A model generated the notes under the pieces. The model was not told the DNA's origin. It did not search any database and worked only from the letters and a program-made list of their open reading frames with translations. Positions 45,162 to 57,749 of a stretch of DNA of 64,000 nucleotides are shown here, piece by piece (within the stretch, counting starts at the first letter, position 1; every line of letters begins with the position of its first letter). A program made the translations under genes and the position numbers. The stretch is from Apus apus (lineage: Eukaryota; Chordata; Aves; Apodiformes; Apodidae), in NCBI RefSeq assembly GCF_020740795.1, contig NC_067312.1, forward strand, positions 67,352,905 to 67,416,904. Reading direction: 5' to 3'.

Positions 45162-46250
45162 CTGGGGAGAGAAGAGAGATGCACTGTGTTTAGAGTCACT
45201 GCAGTCCTTCAAAGAACCAGGTGGTGTTTGGTGGGGAGACACCTTCAAGTGGCACAAAAAGCTAATAAGCAGCCTAATTGGGTGGGATAAAAGTGAGAAA
45301 AAAGTGGTGGGCAAAGACAAGACTTACCCTGTAGATGACTTATTCCCCAAGTTGTCACAGCAGAGAAGAAAAACAGCCTGTGCCCTTCTTTCTGCTGTTG
45401 CCTACCTCATTCCCTTTTTTCATACCATGAAAACTTTTGACATCCTGCCTCAGTCTTTCTCAGGAACTAGAATTACTGGCAGCCACTAATAACGAGAAGG
45501 AGTTTGGGGTATTATGCTGCAAGCTGTTAAACTGATAAATAATACAATTGGCTGGACAGGGAAGGCTTGCAGGTAGCTAAGCTGGGTGCAACCACTGACA
45601 GGGTCATGTGCTCTACCTTGTAAAGCTTTATCACGGAATGCATCAAACTCAAGATTGCATAGATGCAACAAGATGAGTGTGAGCCAGCTGCCAATGTGTG
45701 TATGTTTCAATTTAGATTGTCTTTGAATTTTTTAATTGTCGTCACACTTGACTTAGTCAGGTGGGTGGAAGATGCTGCTGACTTTGCTGTCAGTGGGTCT
45801 CCATGCTGCTGTGAAACAGGGCTGTACTGCTTGCTTTCCTACCCCTACAGCAATGACAGCCTGGCTGCCAGTGAGGTAGGGAAGCATATTTAGTAATAGA
45901 CACACCTATGAATGTATCCTTCAAACATCTTTCCTTATTGCAAAAAAAGGGTGCTTTTAAAATAGTAATAAATCTATAAAATCCTACTAGGGGCAAAAAA
46001 AGACTTTCTGGGTTTTTTTATCAGATCTTTATACAGCTGTCTGGTGTTAGCAAGGGGAAGTTATAGACCTGCTGTTCACTTCGCAGTTGCCCAAAGATAT
46101 CTCTTCTAGCAGATTGATTCCCCACCTTTCAATCTCCTCTGCTCTCCCTGAAGGTAAAGCAGCCTGCATCTTCATTTCTGTGGAAGATAGAACATGAGGA
46201 ATCTCTTTTAAAAAGGCACTGCAGTATCAGCAGGTATCATGTGGTAGAGG
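45162..46250 (-). other. MARCHF3: MARCHF3 last intron, left part
   Basis: AT-rich intronic DNA between the last exon and the solo LTR, with no recognised element. Confidence 0.7.
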
Positions 46251-46958
46251 GAGGATGTCCTGGTTTGAGCCAGGATGAAGCCAATTTGCCTTTTACTGAT
46301 TTTTTTTTTTTTTTTCCCTTCAGTAAGCTTTCTTTTAACTAACACCAGTGTGTTCTAAGACCGGTAACACTGGAATGTTTTTCTAACTGCTGGGGCTTCA
46401 AGGTCGCACCTTCACTCTACCGGCTCAGACACCATGGGGAGATCTGTGACCCCCCATAGGAGGCTGAGTTAGACAGACAGCAAAACTGGCCAGAGATATT
46501 CCATTCTATGTATCTACGTAAGCTCAGAGGAAGGTCAGAGATCACAGAAGAAACTTCCTTCCTGCTTTTTCTTCCCTTCTCTTCCATCCATGGCCGGCAT
46601 CCAGGGAGGACTCCATCCATCCATCACCACTGACCCCCAGGCTGGAGCTCTCCTGACCCTCATCATTCTGTGCTCTCTCCAGCAGCTCCAGGATTTTTCA
46701 GGACTGTTCACAGCTCAGGAGATGCTGTGGGAGTTGCTGGGGGTGGGGGGAGGTGAGAGGCTCTTGCACATACCTGAACATATCTGTATATAATTGTATA
46801 TATGTTCTTACATCATTAGTGTTTAATTAAAGCTGTGTAGTTGAGTTTTCAATCCAGCCAAGTCTCTCTCTTTTTCTCTCTCTCCTTCCCTACCTGGGTG
46901 GGAGGGGGAGGGGATCAAGAGCATTTTTGTCTGACCTGAGTCAAACGCTGACAGAGGA
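46251..46958. repeat. 5 bp target-site duplication around the solo LTR
   Basis: GAGGA immediately before and after the LTR termini. A 5 bp duplication suits ERVL or ERVK integrases better than ERV1 (4 bp). Confidence 0.82.
46256..46953 (+). mobile_element. solo LTR of an avian endogenous retrovirus
   Basis: 698 bp bounded by TGTC...GACA, the inverted termini of a retroviral LTR, and flanked by a 5 bp direct repeat GAGGA (46,251-46,255 and 46,954-46,958). It opens TGTCCTGGTTTGAGCC, similar to avian ERVL-type LTRs. A TATA-like stretch (TGTATATAATTGTATATATG) and an ATTAAA near 46,829 suit U3/R signals read on the + strand. No internal viral genes are present, so it is a product of LTR-LTR recombination. 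Confidence 0.88.
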
Positions 46959-48417
46959 AAAAATAAAACAACCACCAAACAAACACCTCCAAAGACAAAT
47001 GCTAGGCAAAATGCAGTCACTGCTTCAGAGGAGTGAGCTAGAGTTGAGTTTTCAAGTAGCAACACATGGGGCTCTTTGAGGAATTGTTGCATTGTTAAGC
47101 CAGGCTCTAACTGCTTGTTCGTTTGAGGCATTTTCACAGGACACCCTAGTTAAGTTTGACAGGTTGTTTACACTGGGTTTTTGCCTGGAGGCAGCTTCTA
47201 AGTGACATCAGCTACTGAACTTCAGTAGAGCCATGCCTGCACACCTTAAGCTGCTTTGTTCTGCATCACTGGATGCAAAGCTCTTGAGATGCTGAACAAA
47301 GGCCAGATTTACATTGCCCCTTGTCACACTAAACTCACTTGTTCACTTCTTCAATAGGACAGCAAAGGGGGTGTCTATCTTTCTAACTTACTCTGAATTA
47401 ATTTGGGCTAGCTGTTGTTTTAAACCAGCAGTGATGTTACACTGAAAGCTACAGAGCCAAATCCAGTTGTACTCCAACCTGCTCCTTGGTATTACAGAAG
47501 TCAGTATCACCTGCATGCAACAGAGAGCAGAGCGTGGCCCTGAATTCTCAGTTTAAACAGCAATCTCCATTTTCTGTCTGAAACTTTCTTCTTAGGAGTA
47601 TGAAGCTTTTGTGCGTGTGTGTGTGTATGTACATCAGTTACAGTGATTAAATGCAGAGGAAAGGCAACAGCATTCTATTGAGCACTTGGCTGGTTTAGGG
47701 GGAGGTAAAAAATAGCTTTTTGGATTTCAAGTACCAGCATCTCTCCCGTTCTCTGCTCACTGGGCTAACTATGGTGTGTAAATAATCTATATGCCAGCTT
47801 TTGCCTCCAGAGAAAATGAGCTGATTTATTGGAAGCAAAATGAAGTTCTAGTTCTCTAAATTTTCTCAGGACCTAAAGGAGCATTATATCCCATCTTGTG
47901 TGTAATTTACACCACAGCACTCAATATATTCCCTGCACAACCATAGCTAAGCAAGCAGAATAGGAATCTCCTATTTCTGAAAATTAAACACTTGATGTCG
48001 TTAGCACTTCCATGTATGGATCTGCTCCTTGCTATACAGTAAGGGGAGTGGAGCCTCCCAGGCCAAATGCAGGCTGGGGCTTTCCTGCATGACTGATGGG
48101 TCTCAGGCTGCTGGGCAGAGAGCAGGCTTGTCTTCATGTGTAGTGTGCTCAGAGCCATTTGTAAAGCAGTTGCTTTAAATCTCTACCTTCACAAATCTGG
48201 CTTCTGAGAAAGTGTGTGAAAACAGTGGTTCAAGCCTGTTGACTTAACCTGCCCATTTACTTAAGCCTCCTCAAAAATCTTCCATCCAGTACTAATGCTG
48301 CAAGGCCAATGAGGGCATCGGTGCTGTGAAGAAAGCCTGAGAGTCCTTCCCACCATGTCTGCTCTGCCCACTGAATTAATCTGCTTCTAAACAGGAGGAT
48401 TATGGTACCCTAAAAAA
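46959..48417 (-). other. MARCHF3: MARCHF3 last intron, unique part
   Basis: No exon or transposon recognised. A short GT microsatellite lies near 47,612-47,626. Confidence 0.6.
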
Positions 48418-49330
48418 CTTTCTGTCTTTATCAGCCTGTACAGGAGCTCCTTGTGAATCCATTCAGGCCTTTTGGTGTGTTTCTTTGGCTTCCTTTTGGT
48501 TTGGATTTATTGCTCCAGAGCTTGGAGGAGGTGACCCTTGAATATTAACCAGCTTTTTTGGGCTCCTCTTCCCTCTAGGACTTTATCCCATGGCACTCTA
48601 CCAAGTAGATCCCTGAAGATGCCAAAGTCTGTTCTCCTGAAGTCTACAGCAGTGAGTTTCCAGTGTGCTCTCCTCATTGCCCTAAGGATCTTGAACTCCA
48701 CCATCTCATGGTCACTGCAGCCAAGGCTGCCCTTTATCTTCCCCACCAGCCCATCTTTGTTGGTGGGAACAAGGCCCAGCATAGAACCTCTCCTCATTGG
48801 CTTCTCTATCACTTGGAGAAGGCAGTTATCATCAATGCATTCCAGAGACCTCCTGGATTGCTTATGCTGTACTGTGCTGACCCTCCAACAGATACTGGGG
48901 GGATTGAAGTCCTCCATGAGGACCAGGGCTAATGAATGTGAAGGTACTCCTAGGAAGGACTCTATCTGCTCTGTCTTCCTGGTCAGGTGGCCTACAGCAG
49001 CCTCACACTACACTGTCTCCTGTCCCTGCCCTCCCTTTAACCCTGGCCCATAAGCTCGAAGTCAGCTCTTCATCCATCCCCCGGCAGAGCTCCTTGCACT
49101 TCAGCTGGTCATCAACACAGCAGGTGACAACCCCTCCATGTCTGCCCTGCCTTGCCTTTCTAAAGAGCCTGTAAGCTTCCATTCCAGCACTCCAGTTACA
49201 GGAGCCAGCCCTGCCCTGAAGGCACACACGTCTGTAACTCCTCTTGGGTGTTACCCATGCTGCATGCTTTTGCTAGAGGCACTTAAGTTGGGCTCCTGAT
49301 GAAGCTGACTTACAGCTGGAGTGGCTGGAA
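48418..49330 (-). mobile_element. CR1 endonuclease segment, inverted 5' part of a CR1 insertion
   Basis: The reverse complement reads most of the CR1 AP endonuclease: WSAGMEAYRLFRKARQGRHG, GMDEELTSSLWARVKGRAG, LEDFNPPS-like catalytic region, LGCSDHEMVEFKIL, DFRRTDFGIFRDLLGRVPWD, then the linker RPEWIHKELLYRL ending near 48,418. It lies directly next to a sense RT segment, in the order expected for an insertion whose 5' part has been inverted. Frameshifts and stops are present. Confidence 0.9.
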
Positions 49331-49334
49331 TTCC

Positions 49335-50855
49335 ATAGGTCCTGAAGGAACTGGTAGATGAAGTTGCTAAGCCACTACCCATTGTATGTGAGAAACAGTG
49401 GCAGTCTGGTGAAGTTTCTATTGACAGGAAAAGGGGAAACATAACCCACATTTTGCAAAAGGAAAGGAGGAGCTGGGGAACTACACGTCAGTCAGTCTCA
49501 CCTCTGTGCCTGGCAGGATTATAGAGCAGATCCTCCCGAAGGCTCTGCTAAGGCACATGGACAATAAGGAGGTGATTTGTGACAGCAAATATCATGGCTT
49601 CACTAAGGGCAAATGGTGCCTGACAAATTGGATGGCCTTCTATGATGGAGATACAGCATTGGCAGACAAGGGGCAAGCAACTGATGTCATCTACCTGGAC
49701 TCATGCAAAGGCTTCAACACTGTCCTGCACAACATCCTTTTTCCTAAATTGGAGGCACGTGGACCTCACAGATGGACCACTCAGTGAATAAAGAACTGGC
49801 TGGATGATTCCACTCAAAGAGCTCACCTGAGTGCTCAACAGCTCAATGTCCAACTGGAGACCAGTGACAAGTGGTGTTCCTCAGGGGTCCACAAAGGGAC
49901 CAGTGCTGTTTAATATCTTTGTTGGTGACACAGACAGTGGCATTGTGTGCATCTTCAGCAAGTTTGCAGGCAACCTCAAGCTGTGTGGCATGGTTGACAT
50001 GCTGGAGGGAAGGGATGCCACCCAGAGGGACCTTGACAGGCTTGAGAGGTGGGCCCATGCCAACCTCCTGAAGTTCAACAAGGCCAATTGCACGGTCCTG
50101 CACCTGGCTCAGGGCAATCCCCAAGCACAAATTCAGGCTGGGCAGTGAATGGATTGAGAACAGCACTGAGGAGAAGGACCTGGGGGTGCTGGTTGATGAG
50201 AAGCTCAACATGTGCTCAAAAAAAGAAGCTCAAAATGTGCACTTGCAGCCCAGAAAGCCAACTGTGTCCTGGGCTGCATCAAAAGAAGCATGGCCAGCAG
50301 TGGGTCAAGGTAGCTGATTCTGCCCCTCTGCTCTGCTCTTGTGAAACCCCACCTGAAGCCAACTGTGTCCAGCTCTGGGGTCCCCAACACAAGAAGGTCA
50401 TGGAACTGTTGGAGCAGTTTCAGAGAAGGGCTGTGAAGATGATGAAAGGGCTGGAGCACTTATGAAGACAAGCTAAGAGACTTGGGACTGTTCAGCCTGG
50501 AGAAGCGGCTCCAGAGAGACCTTACAGTGGCTTTCCAGTACCTGAATGGGACCTAGAGGAAAGCTGGGGAGGGACTTTTTATAAGGTCATGGAGTGATAG
50601 GATGAGCAAGCTGGAAGAGGGGAGATTTAGGTTACACATTATGAAGAAATTCTTTAGTGTGAGGGTGGTGAGACACTGGCACAGGTTGCCCAAGGAAGTT
50701 GTGGCTGCCCCCTCCCTGGAAGTGTTCAAGGCCAGGTTAGATGGGGATTGGAGTAACCTCATCTAGTGCTCATGGCAGGAGTCTGGAACCAGATGATCTT
50801 TAAGGTCCTCCTTTCAAACCCAAACCATTACATGATTCTAATTCTGATTCTAATT
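49335..50855 (+). mobile_element. CR1 reverse transcriptase and 3' end, sense part of the same insertion
   Basis: Sense CR1 from early RT ([22 protein letters not shown]-like region around 49,490, [27 protein letters not shown]) through GVPQGSTKGPVLFNIFVGD and the thumb to the CR1 3' end with degenerate ATGATTCTAATTCTGATTC (about 50,855). A short internal duplication at 50,199-50,237 repeats the GAAGCTCAA(C/A)ATGTGC segment. Non-functional. Confidence 0.92.
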
Positions 50856-52733
50856 ACATCTTCCACAACTCAGTGGACATTAAAGATACTGTATTGCAAT
50901 TAAATCAACCAGTGTGTGCATTTAGATCAAACATCACCATATTCTTCAAGTGCCATTGACATATTTCTCTGTATGCTTTTGAAGGGCTAAAAGTTATAAA
51001 GTGAATGGAGGGAATTTTTGACACAATACAAATGCAACAGATGATGTTAGGGACTACAACTGAGATGCTGCAGAAGTTTTAATGAGCAAGGTCTCATACA
51101 TCCACGTGTCACGGGTACTTAAATTCAGCTACTTAGCCAGACTACTCTTTCCAACTTCCAACTATTTTGGTGCTTGTGAATTACATATATTAGGTAAATT
51201 GGACAGCATTTGGGTTTCTAAGACAGTCACACACAGAGGAAATTGGAACTAACTTTGCTTGAGTACCTGACAGACATATCTACACACAGTGCTGCAGGAA
51301 ATGCAAAGGCCACCTCACTGCTCGAGTCAGCGTCCATCCTGTCAAAGGGGAGAGCTGCTCCTCCACAGAAAATCAAAGCAGGAACAATACAAAGAGAAAC
51401 TCTGAGCCTTCCCTACTGTTGTGCTAAAATTAGCTTGCAGTCCTCTATGGATGAGAAAGCATTTCCCTGCTATGAATGAAATAAATGAAAGTAACTTTCA
51501 CAGCTTTTTTGGAGCTAGTCGTTGGGTAGGGTGGAGTTTCTGTGTTTCCCCTGCTTCCCCCTTTTCCAAGCTTACTCTGGGCTCAGCATAGGGGATTTCT
51601 TGTTGTGGTCCAGCACTACTACTGCAGTTCTTTAAGTGATACCTCCCCAGCAGATTACACTGATGAAAAGCTGCTGAAAAGGGGTAGCCATAGGGCATGT
51701 GGCCATACCCACTGAAGAGGAAAGCTGGGTGCTGGCCCTGTGGGATTGGTGGCCATGCCAGCACCACAGGCAAGGTGGTCTTGCCCCACTCAGAGCAATA
51801 CAGGCTCAGATGAGCTTTTCCTTTCACAGCAGCACAGCCCTGCACCACTATCCAAGCATTACCCTCTTTGTGTGAATGCTCCCTGTCTGCATCCACTGTT
51901 CTCTTCTCCTTCTCCCATCAAAAGTTGCTAGTGGTGTGAAATATGAAACTCAGCAGTAACCTTGCGTTTTCAGTGAACTGCTTGACCATGGCTTGATAGA
52001 CACTTATTTTGGCAGCTATCCTCTGGGTTCCCTTCATTTCCATTGGGCCAACTGTTGTTAGTGTGCTGGGGCCAGGAACTCATCTCACCTTAGTAACTTG
52101 GCACAAAACAAGTAGCTTCTAGGATGGATTGCCACACAAATGACAGCACACCTGGGTGCAGGATGAGAAAAAGGAAGCTATTTAATCTGCACTGCAGAAG
52201 AAGCTACATTTCTACAGACATGGGTGTAGGTGTTCTGCCATGGGTTTCCCACAGCACCAGAAGCATAAGGCATCGGGAAAGCAAAAGCATGGAATGCACC
52301 CACATCCAAGGCTTTTGCCTTTAAAATTGGCTGGATGTTGAATAAAATCTGTGGAAGCCAGATTGTTCACCTGAATTTGTGCACTGTGCCTTCACCTTTT
52401 GCACACTGTCTTTGATGAAACTCCCTCCTCAAGCATCAGTCTTGACCTCCTCCACATTACTTCCTTGTCTCCCTCTTGTCATGCCCCTCTGGTGTTTGGG
52501 ATTTGGGAATTACTGACCCCAAATGCAAATGGTCTTTCTGGTTTTCCAGATAACTTGAATGGTGTGGAACCCAGAGGTTTCCTGCAGATGTGACTTGAAT
52601 TTACCAGTACAGAAGGTAAAAATAAGCAATCCTCTGTACAGTGCTCCACCTCCTCTGCCACACTCTGTGTAGTTAATTTTCTGATTTGTTCTTTCCCTTA
52701 TTCTTGTAAGTTGAAAATAAAACAAATACTTAC
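50856..52733 (-). other. MARCHF3: MARCHF3 last intron, right part
   Basis: No exon or recognisable repeat. Open frames at 51,498-51,931 are not supported by any family. The minus-strand donor CTA|GTAAGT lies at its right edge. Confidence 0.6.
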
Positions 52734-52943
52734 TAGGGTCCAGAAGAGGTAAATAGTGAAGAGTGCGACCGTGAGTGCAATGAGGCCAACTGCTTCTAGC
52801 CTACTACTAAAGTGCAGATGGTCCGCTGCTCCTCGTAGACACAACCAGCCAGAGATGGTTGCCAGTGGAGTGATAAACAAGAAGCACACCATGTCTCCAA
52901 AGAGAGTCCGTTTCTCGTGCTGGGGGCCTGGGTTCCTCAGCCA
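52734..52943 (-). CDS. MARCHF3: MARCHF3 penultimate coding exon (two membrane segments)
   Basis: 210 bases, 70 codons, phase 0 at both ends (TTTTGCCTGCAG| acceptor, CTA|GTAAGT donor on the minus strand). Reads [19 protein letters not shown], then membrane segment 1 ([17 protein letters not shown]), a short lumenal loop ([15 protein letters not shown]) and membrane segment 2 ([19 protein letters not shown]). This is nearly identical to mammalian MARCHF3. The two-helix hairpin anchors the ligase and helps select membrane substrates. The upstream RING-CH zinc-binding exon is not in this window. Confidence 0.97.
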
Positions 52944-53293
52944 CTGCAGGCAAAATGCAGACAAAGCAAGTGTCAGCACCGGGAGGACGTTTTACCCGAG
53001 ATGAGTCGCTGGCTTGCAAACCCAGCCCCTTCCCCTTTGAGGAGGGAACCACAGGCAGGACGTGCCTTTGGCTGTCCCCAGGGACATCCCACCTGAACTC
53101 CTCCCCATCACTGCCTGCTGATGTTGCCTCAAGAAGGGAAAGGGTTTCAAATAGTGCAGCCCCTGGCATTTGGCTGCCAAACTGTCTGAGAAACTAATTC
53201 CTGAATGTGGAAAGAATCACACATTCTCCTGACAACTTGAGAGTGCTGAAAATGTTTGTTAATACTTTGGATGCTATGTTAAGGTTTTTTGAT

Positions 53294-53319
53294 TGGTTTT
53301 GGTTTTGGTTTTGGTTTTT
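53294..53319 (+). repeat. (GGTTTT)n microsatellite
   Basis: About four copies of GGTTTT. A simple repeat inside the MARCHF3 intron. Confidence 0.8.
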
Positions 53320-54827
53320 ACATTCTATTTTTAATACTGGCAAAACCATTTTCAACTTGCTTTCAGGTGTCTCCTTGCAAGCACAACTGAATGCACGCCA
53401 GGTTACCTTTATTAAGAGATTAACCTTGCTAAATAGAGCATCTGAAAGTCAGCTGCTGAACTGAAGGTTGACTGAACAGCTATTGCACCCACACAACCAT
53501 GTTTCTATGAACAGGATTTTAGATTGCAGAGGTGAAAGAAGTTCAGCACACAAAAGCAAATGGAGACCTTTTAATAAAAAAAAACCCTCATCACTCAAGT
53601 CAATATTTGAACAGGAAAGACTACCACAGCTTGCAATTTTGCCAACGTAAGCTACAGGATTTGGTCAAAACCGCTCTGCAGCATCCTTTTATTTTGTTGT
53701 TCTTTGAGCATGTATCCCCCAGATGTGCAGAACCACCAAGGACAGCAAATAGTTCTTGCTGGGGCACTCAGGAACCCCCACCAGCCAGCAAGCTGCACCT
53801 ATTGCCCCAGCCACCAAGGGCAAATACACCACATACTGCACAGGACTGTGTCTGCCCCAGAAAGCCCACAAGCTGAGCAGAAAGCCAGGAATGGGCAGCA
53901 GAGGTGGAGCAGCCACAACCCCAGCTGCCTGCATGGCCTGTGCCAGACACAGGGCAGACCATCAATTCCCAGGCTGGCACATCCCTCCCAGGCCCCCAGC
54001 TCCAAGTGTGGAGGCCATGCAGAAGGCAAGGAAAGTCATGCTCTTCCAGGGAGCTATGGCATCATCTGTCATCAGCACAACAAGAAATCAAAGCCACCAA
54101 AGCTCTGTGCCAGTGGATGTGGCTATGGCTCATGCATCCTTACACTGTTTGGCCTTCTCATTCCTCCCAGCGTGTTATACGTGGCAGTAAAAATCCTGTT
54201 TCTTTAGCGCTAGAAACTAGATTTGTAGACATAACCTCATCTCTTCACCAGTTAATGCCCTTTAACCCAGCCACCTTGGCTTTTTTCTTTTTCCCCATTA
54301 CAGTGCTACAACAATGACCAAGAGGAACAGCAAGACTCATGAGTTCTGACAAGAGAGGGCAAGGCTAAGAGCATTGTGCAAGCTAATGAATATTTCTCAC
54401 CCAGGTGTCCTACCCTTTTATATTTTCAGACCCTGCTTCATCTTTTCTCACTTTGCCCACACCATGAAAACAAACACAGCATTTATCTCTCCATCTTCAT
54501 ATGGTGGAAAACAACAGTCAAGAAACTGAGTGCAACCAGGAAAGCCACTGATCTGGCAGTAGCAGAAAGGCACAAATCAGTAGACAGGTTTGCCTCAGCC
54601 TAACCATCCCTCAGACAGAAATAATAAATTATCTACTTCACAGGATTTCTGTGAGGTTTAATTGCAATACAGTAACTCAGAAGCCTAGGATTCACTTTCA
54701 TGTCTGACTGAGAAATTTAGGAGAACACAAAAATATGTTCATAAACATATTTTGCAGGATGTAGGATTTTAATTTACTTGAATACTTTAAAAATTCTAAA
54801 GAACTAGGAAGTGCTTCATAACTGCTG

Positions 54828-54932
54828 CAAGCAACCTGGTCTAGTGGGAGGTGTCCCTGTCCATGCAAGGGGGCTGATCTTTATGGTCCCTTCCAATCCA
54901 AATGATTCTGTAGTTCTATGATACTATAAGCA
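54828..54932 (+). mobile_element. CR1 3' end fragment, sense
   Basis: About 100 bp: CTGGTCTAGTGGGAGGTGTC, GGTCCCTTCCAATCCAAATG, ending ATTCTGTAGTTCTATGATAC. Confidence 0.9.
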
Positions 54933-55021
54933 AGAAGTTGTAAAGGAAGATGCTAGTTGAAGAGGGAGGCTCAAGCAGTGTCTTAAGCTCAAGATTATTT
55001 ACAGTACTAGGACACCAGGTA

Positions 55022-55135
55022 TAGTGGGTTCACCCCAGGCAGGTGACCCAAGCACCCGCACAGCTGCTTACTCATCCCCCAGCCTCACTGTTAGGATGGA
55101 GGGGAGGAGACTGCAAGCACAGCTTGCTTCTCCAG
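55022..55135 (+). mobile_element. ERV LTR fragment (5' end)
   Basis: TAGTGGGTTCACCCCAGGC, then CACAGCTGCTTACTCATCCC and CAGCCTCACTG...GGATGGAGGGGAGGAGA. This resembles the first ~110 bp of avian LTRs that open TGTGGTGGGTTGACCCC. The rest of the LTR is missing. Confidence 0.65.
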
Positions 55136-57744
55136 AGCTTGTAAAAATAAGAAGACATACATTTACATTTGAACAGCTTTTTATGTCATTGTAACTTTAC
55201 AGAGAATTATATAAAACCATGCGTGGAAGGCTCACACCATTTTCTTCGAGCTTTCATTCCATTTACTTAGAATCACCCCTGTGGATATGTGCATAGTTCC
55301 AGGTTGCTTCTAGTAATGCAACCTTCACCTTGTTTGATTTCCAGAAATCCCTGTCGTGCAAAAATGAGAGGAACTGAAAGTGCCTAGCTGTGGAGATTCT
55401 GCTCATAAAGGTGACTGTGAAAAGTATTAGCTTGTAAGTTGACCTGCAAGATAATTGCTGAGCACTTGCACTTCTCCTTGATCTCAATGGGAATTGCAGG
55501 TGTTCATGACGTTCCTAGAGCAGGCCTAAAAATGTCAGTATCTCCTTACTTCAGTGCCATGAGTGTCCTCCCTGTAACTGGGCAGTGAAAAACACGCTGC
55601 AGCGTTTCAAAGTCTATTTAGTGGAGGCTGCACCCTCAAACTGCAGTCTGCTGTGATCCCTTTGACCTTCATGCAGCTCAGCTGGTGCAAGAAATACTGC
55701 TGACAGATCTGAGTGAGAAGGAGTAACAGCAAGAATACATACATGCGACAAAGCACACATATTAAGGCAAGTGCTGTCATCTCCACCCTACGACTCTCAC
55801 GAGACATGGTACTTGAATTAAAACAGCAGTTTACAGCGTGCTGTCCAAATTGACTGAAAGTTTGTGCAGACAAAAATGGTGTGAGTGTGCTTCACAGGCT
55901 GACAGCTCCCCACACTCCTTACGTCTTGTCTGACACATGTGAACAAAGAATCAATCCCAAACAATTCAGATATTAGATAAGGCTAGGACAGGCAAAACCC
56001 ACAGTATTAAATAATAATTAATCCCCCTCTCTGCCATTCTACAGTCTAATCTTAGAAGCTCGAGAAATTTCCTTGTGTGGTTCTGAAGAGGAAGTCAAAG
56101 GCAATTAATAAGAAATTTCAATGGCTTGTTGGATTCCAATCACAGCATGTATTTTTCCTGAAGTACTGCACACCAGTTTCTAAATCTGCTTCTGTTTAGA
56201 TTCTAGGTTTCAGTCTTTTGTTTTGGAAATAGGCACTGTCAAGTTACTTTATAGCTAAAAAGCCAAGTCAGCAAATCCTTCTGTGAAACTGAAACCCACA
56301 CAGTGCTCCCAACAAAGTGCTGAGCTGATTAATTAGTGTGGCAGAACAGTAGGGACTACCCTGCTGGCAAAGAACAAGATGTGAAGCCAGATGCAACTGT
56401 CAGATCTGCAATGTGATACTCTAACATCTGTCCTATTAAAATGTGTCAATGTGCTCAATTATTTCTGCAATAAACTGAGACTCTCACAGCAATAATTTCC
56501 ATTTTGGGGAAAAAAGAGGGTCATGTTTGAAGCAAAATGCTGGCCTGCCTGGCAAAGCACTGTTTTGTCAAGTGTTACCTTAAAGTGAACAGTGATTCCT
56601 GTCCCTGAAACACAAGTGGAGTGCCAGAGTAACTGGAGTGCCAGAGTAACAAGAGATGAATTCAAGAGCAGGTAAACACAGTGCCTGATGCATGACCCAA
56701 TAGCAGCTCATGACTGACACAAGCAAAGGAATCCTGTCCCTGCAGACTAATGATGAGAATCCAACCTCTCACATAAATGCGAGGCCCCACCTCACCCCTC
56801 ACACCGACACATACCAAATGGGGTCTGCTCACAAGCAAAACACCTTGCAAGCCCTGAGCTGATGGCCATGGCTGCACAACACCCCTCTGCTGCCCCAGCA
56901 GTCTGTGCCATCCCTTTGGCCGTGGGTGCTGCTGCCTTGGTGGTGTGGACCACAGGCACGGGGCTCCCACTCAGCCCAGCTCACCTAAAAGGGGAAGGAG
57001 CTGCTGAAATGACCCAAACTGTCTACTGAGGAATTGGCACTCCTCAAAGGGCAGCTGTAGCAATCAGTCTGGGCAGGGCAACTTCTCCAGCCACAGGTCT
57101 CTTTGTCCAGCAAATGTCTGCCTAAGTCTGCAGGCAGTGGCAAAAAGCTCTGCTGAGACACACTGGTGACCTCCTGTGCTCAGACAGGATGGCTTCACCT
57201 GGAAAACAGAAAGGGCATCAAGAGAACAGGAAGCCCACACCATGAAAGAAGACTTTAAAAAAAGTCTGACTCATTTATCCCAGCAAAGTCACACTCTAAA
57301 TGCATCTCGGGGATGGCCAAAAGGAGGGAGAACTGAAAGGGAGCATCAGTGAAGGAGAAAAGCTGCTTAAGCTAATGGACAATGTTGGCTTAAGAACAAA
57401 AGGCAAGCAATAAATTTGGGGTCAGAACCCGTAAAAAATTCCCAGCCTTCAGAGAATTCAGTGCTGGGACAGCCACCTGAGAAGAGTGATGTAGGATGAC
57501 ACAGTTTTATGAAGGAGCTTGCTTACATTTTGAAAGGGATTTTTAATGTACTGCATTTGAGATAAGTAAATACTGTTAACACACCCAAGGCTCCCTCACC
57601 TCACACGCTGACATGAGTAACACACATACAAGGATTTGTTGCAGTTACCTCACAAAGTGGAGTTGAATTTAAATTATCTGCCCTAGAAAGATTAAATTGA
57701 GCTCTGGACCTTCATTAGAGGGTCTCCACACTTTCTTCAACTGA
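55136..57744. other. intronic DNA, no gene seen
   Basis: No supported exon. Includes a perfect 17 bp tandem duplication near 56,621-56,654 (unit TGGAGTGCCAGAGTAAC) and a G/C-richer stretch at 56,760-57,000. Confidence 0.5.
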
Positions 57745-57749
57745 ATGCA

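Noticed and set aside
53283-53320. Telomere-like repeat
   Set aside because: The unit is GGTTTT, not TTAGGG, and only about four copies occur. It is a simple microsatellite.
53704-54320. Three overlapping frames of 137-167 codons in a C-rich intronic stretch
   Set aside because: No recognisable family, low-complexity His/Pro/Ser/Ala content, overlap in all three frames and no splice or promoter context.
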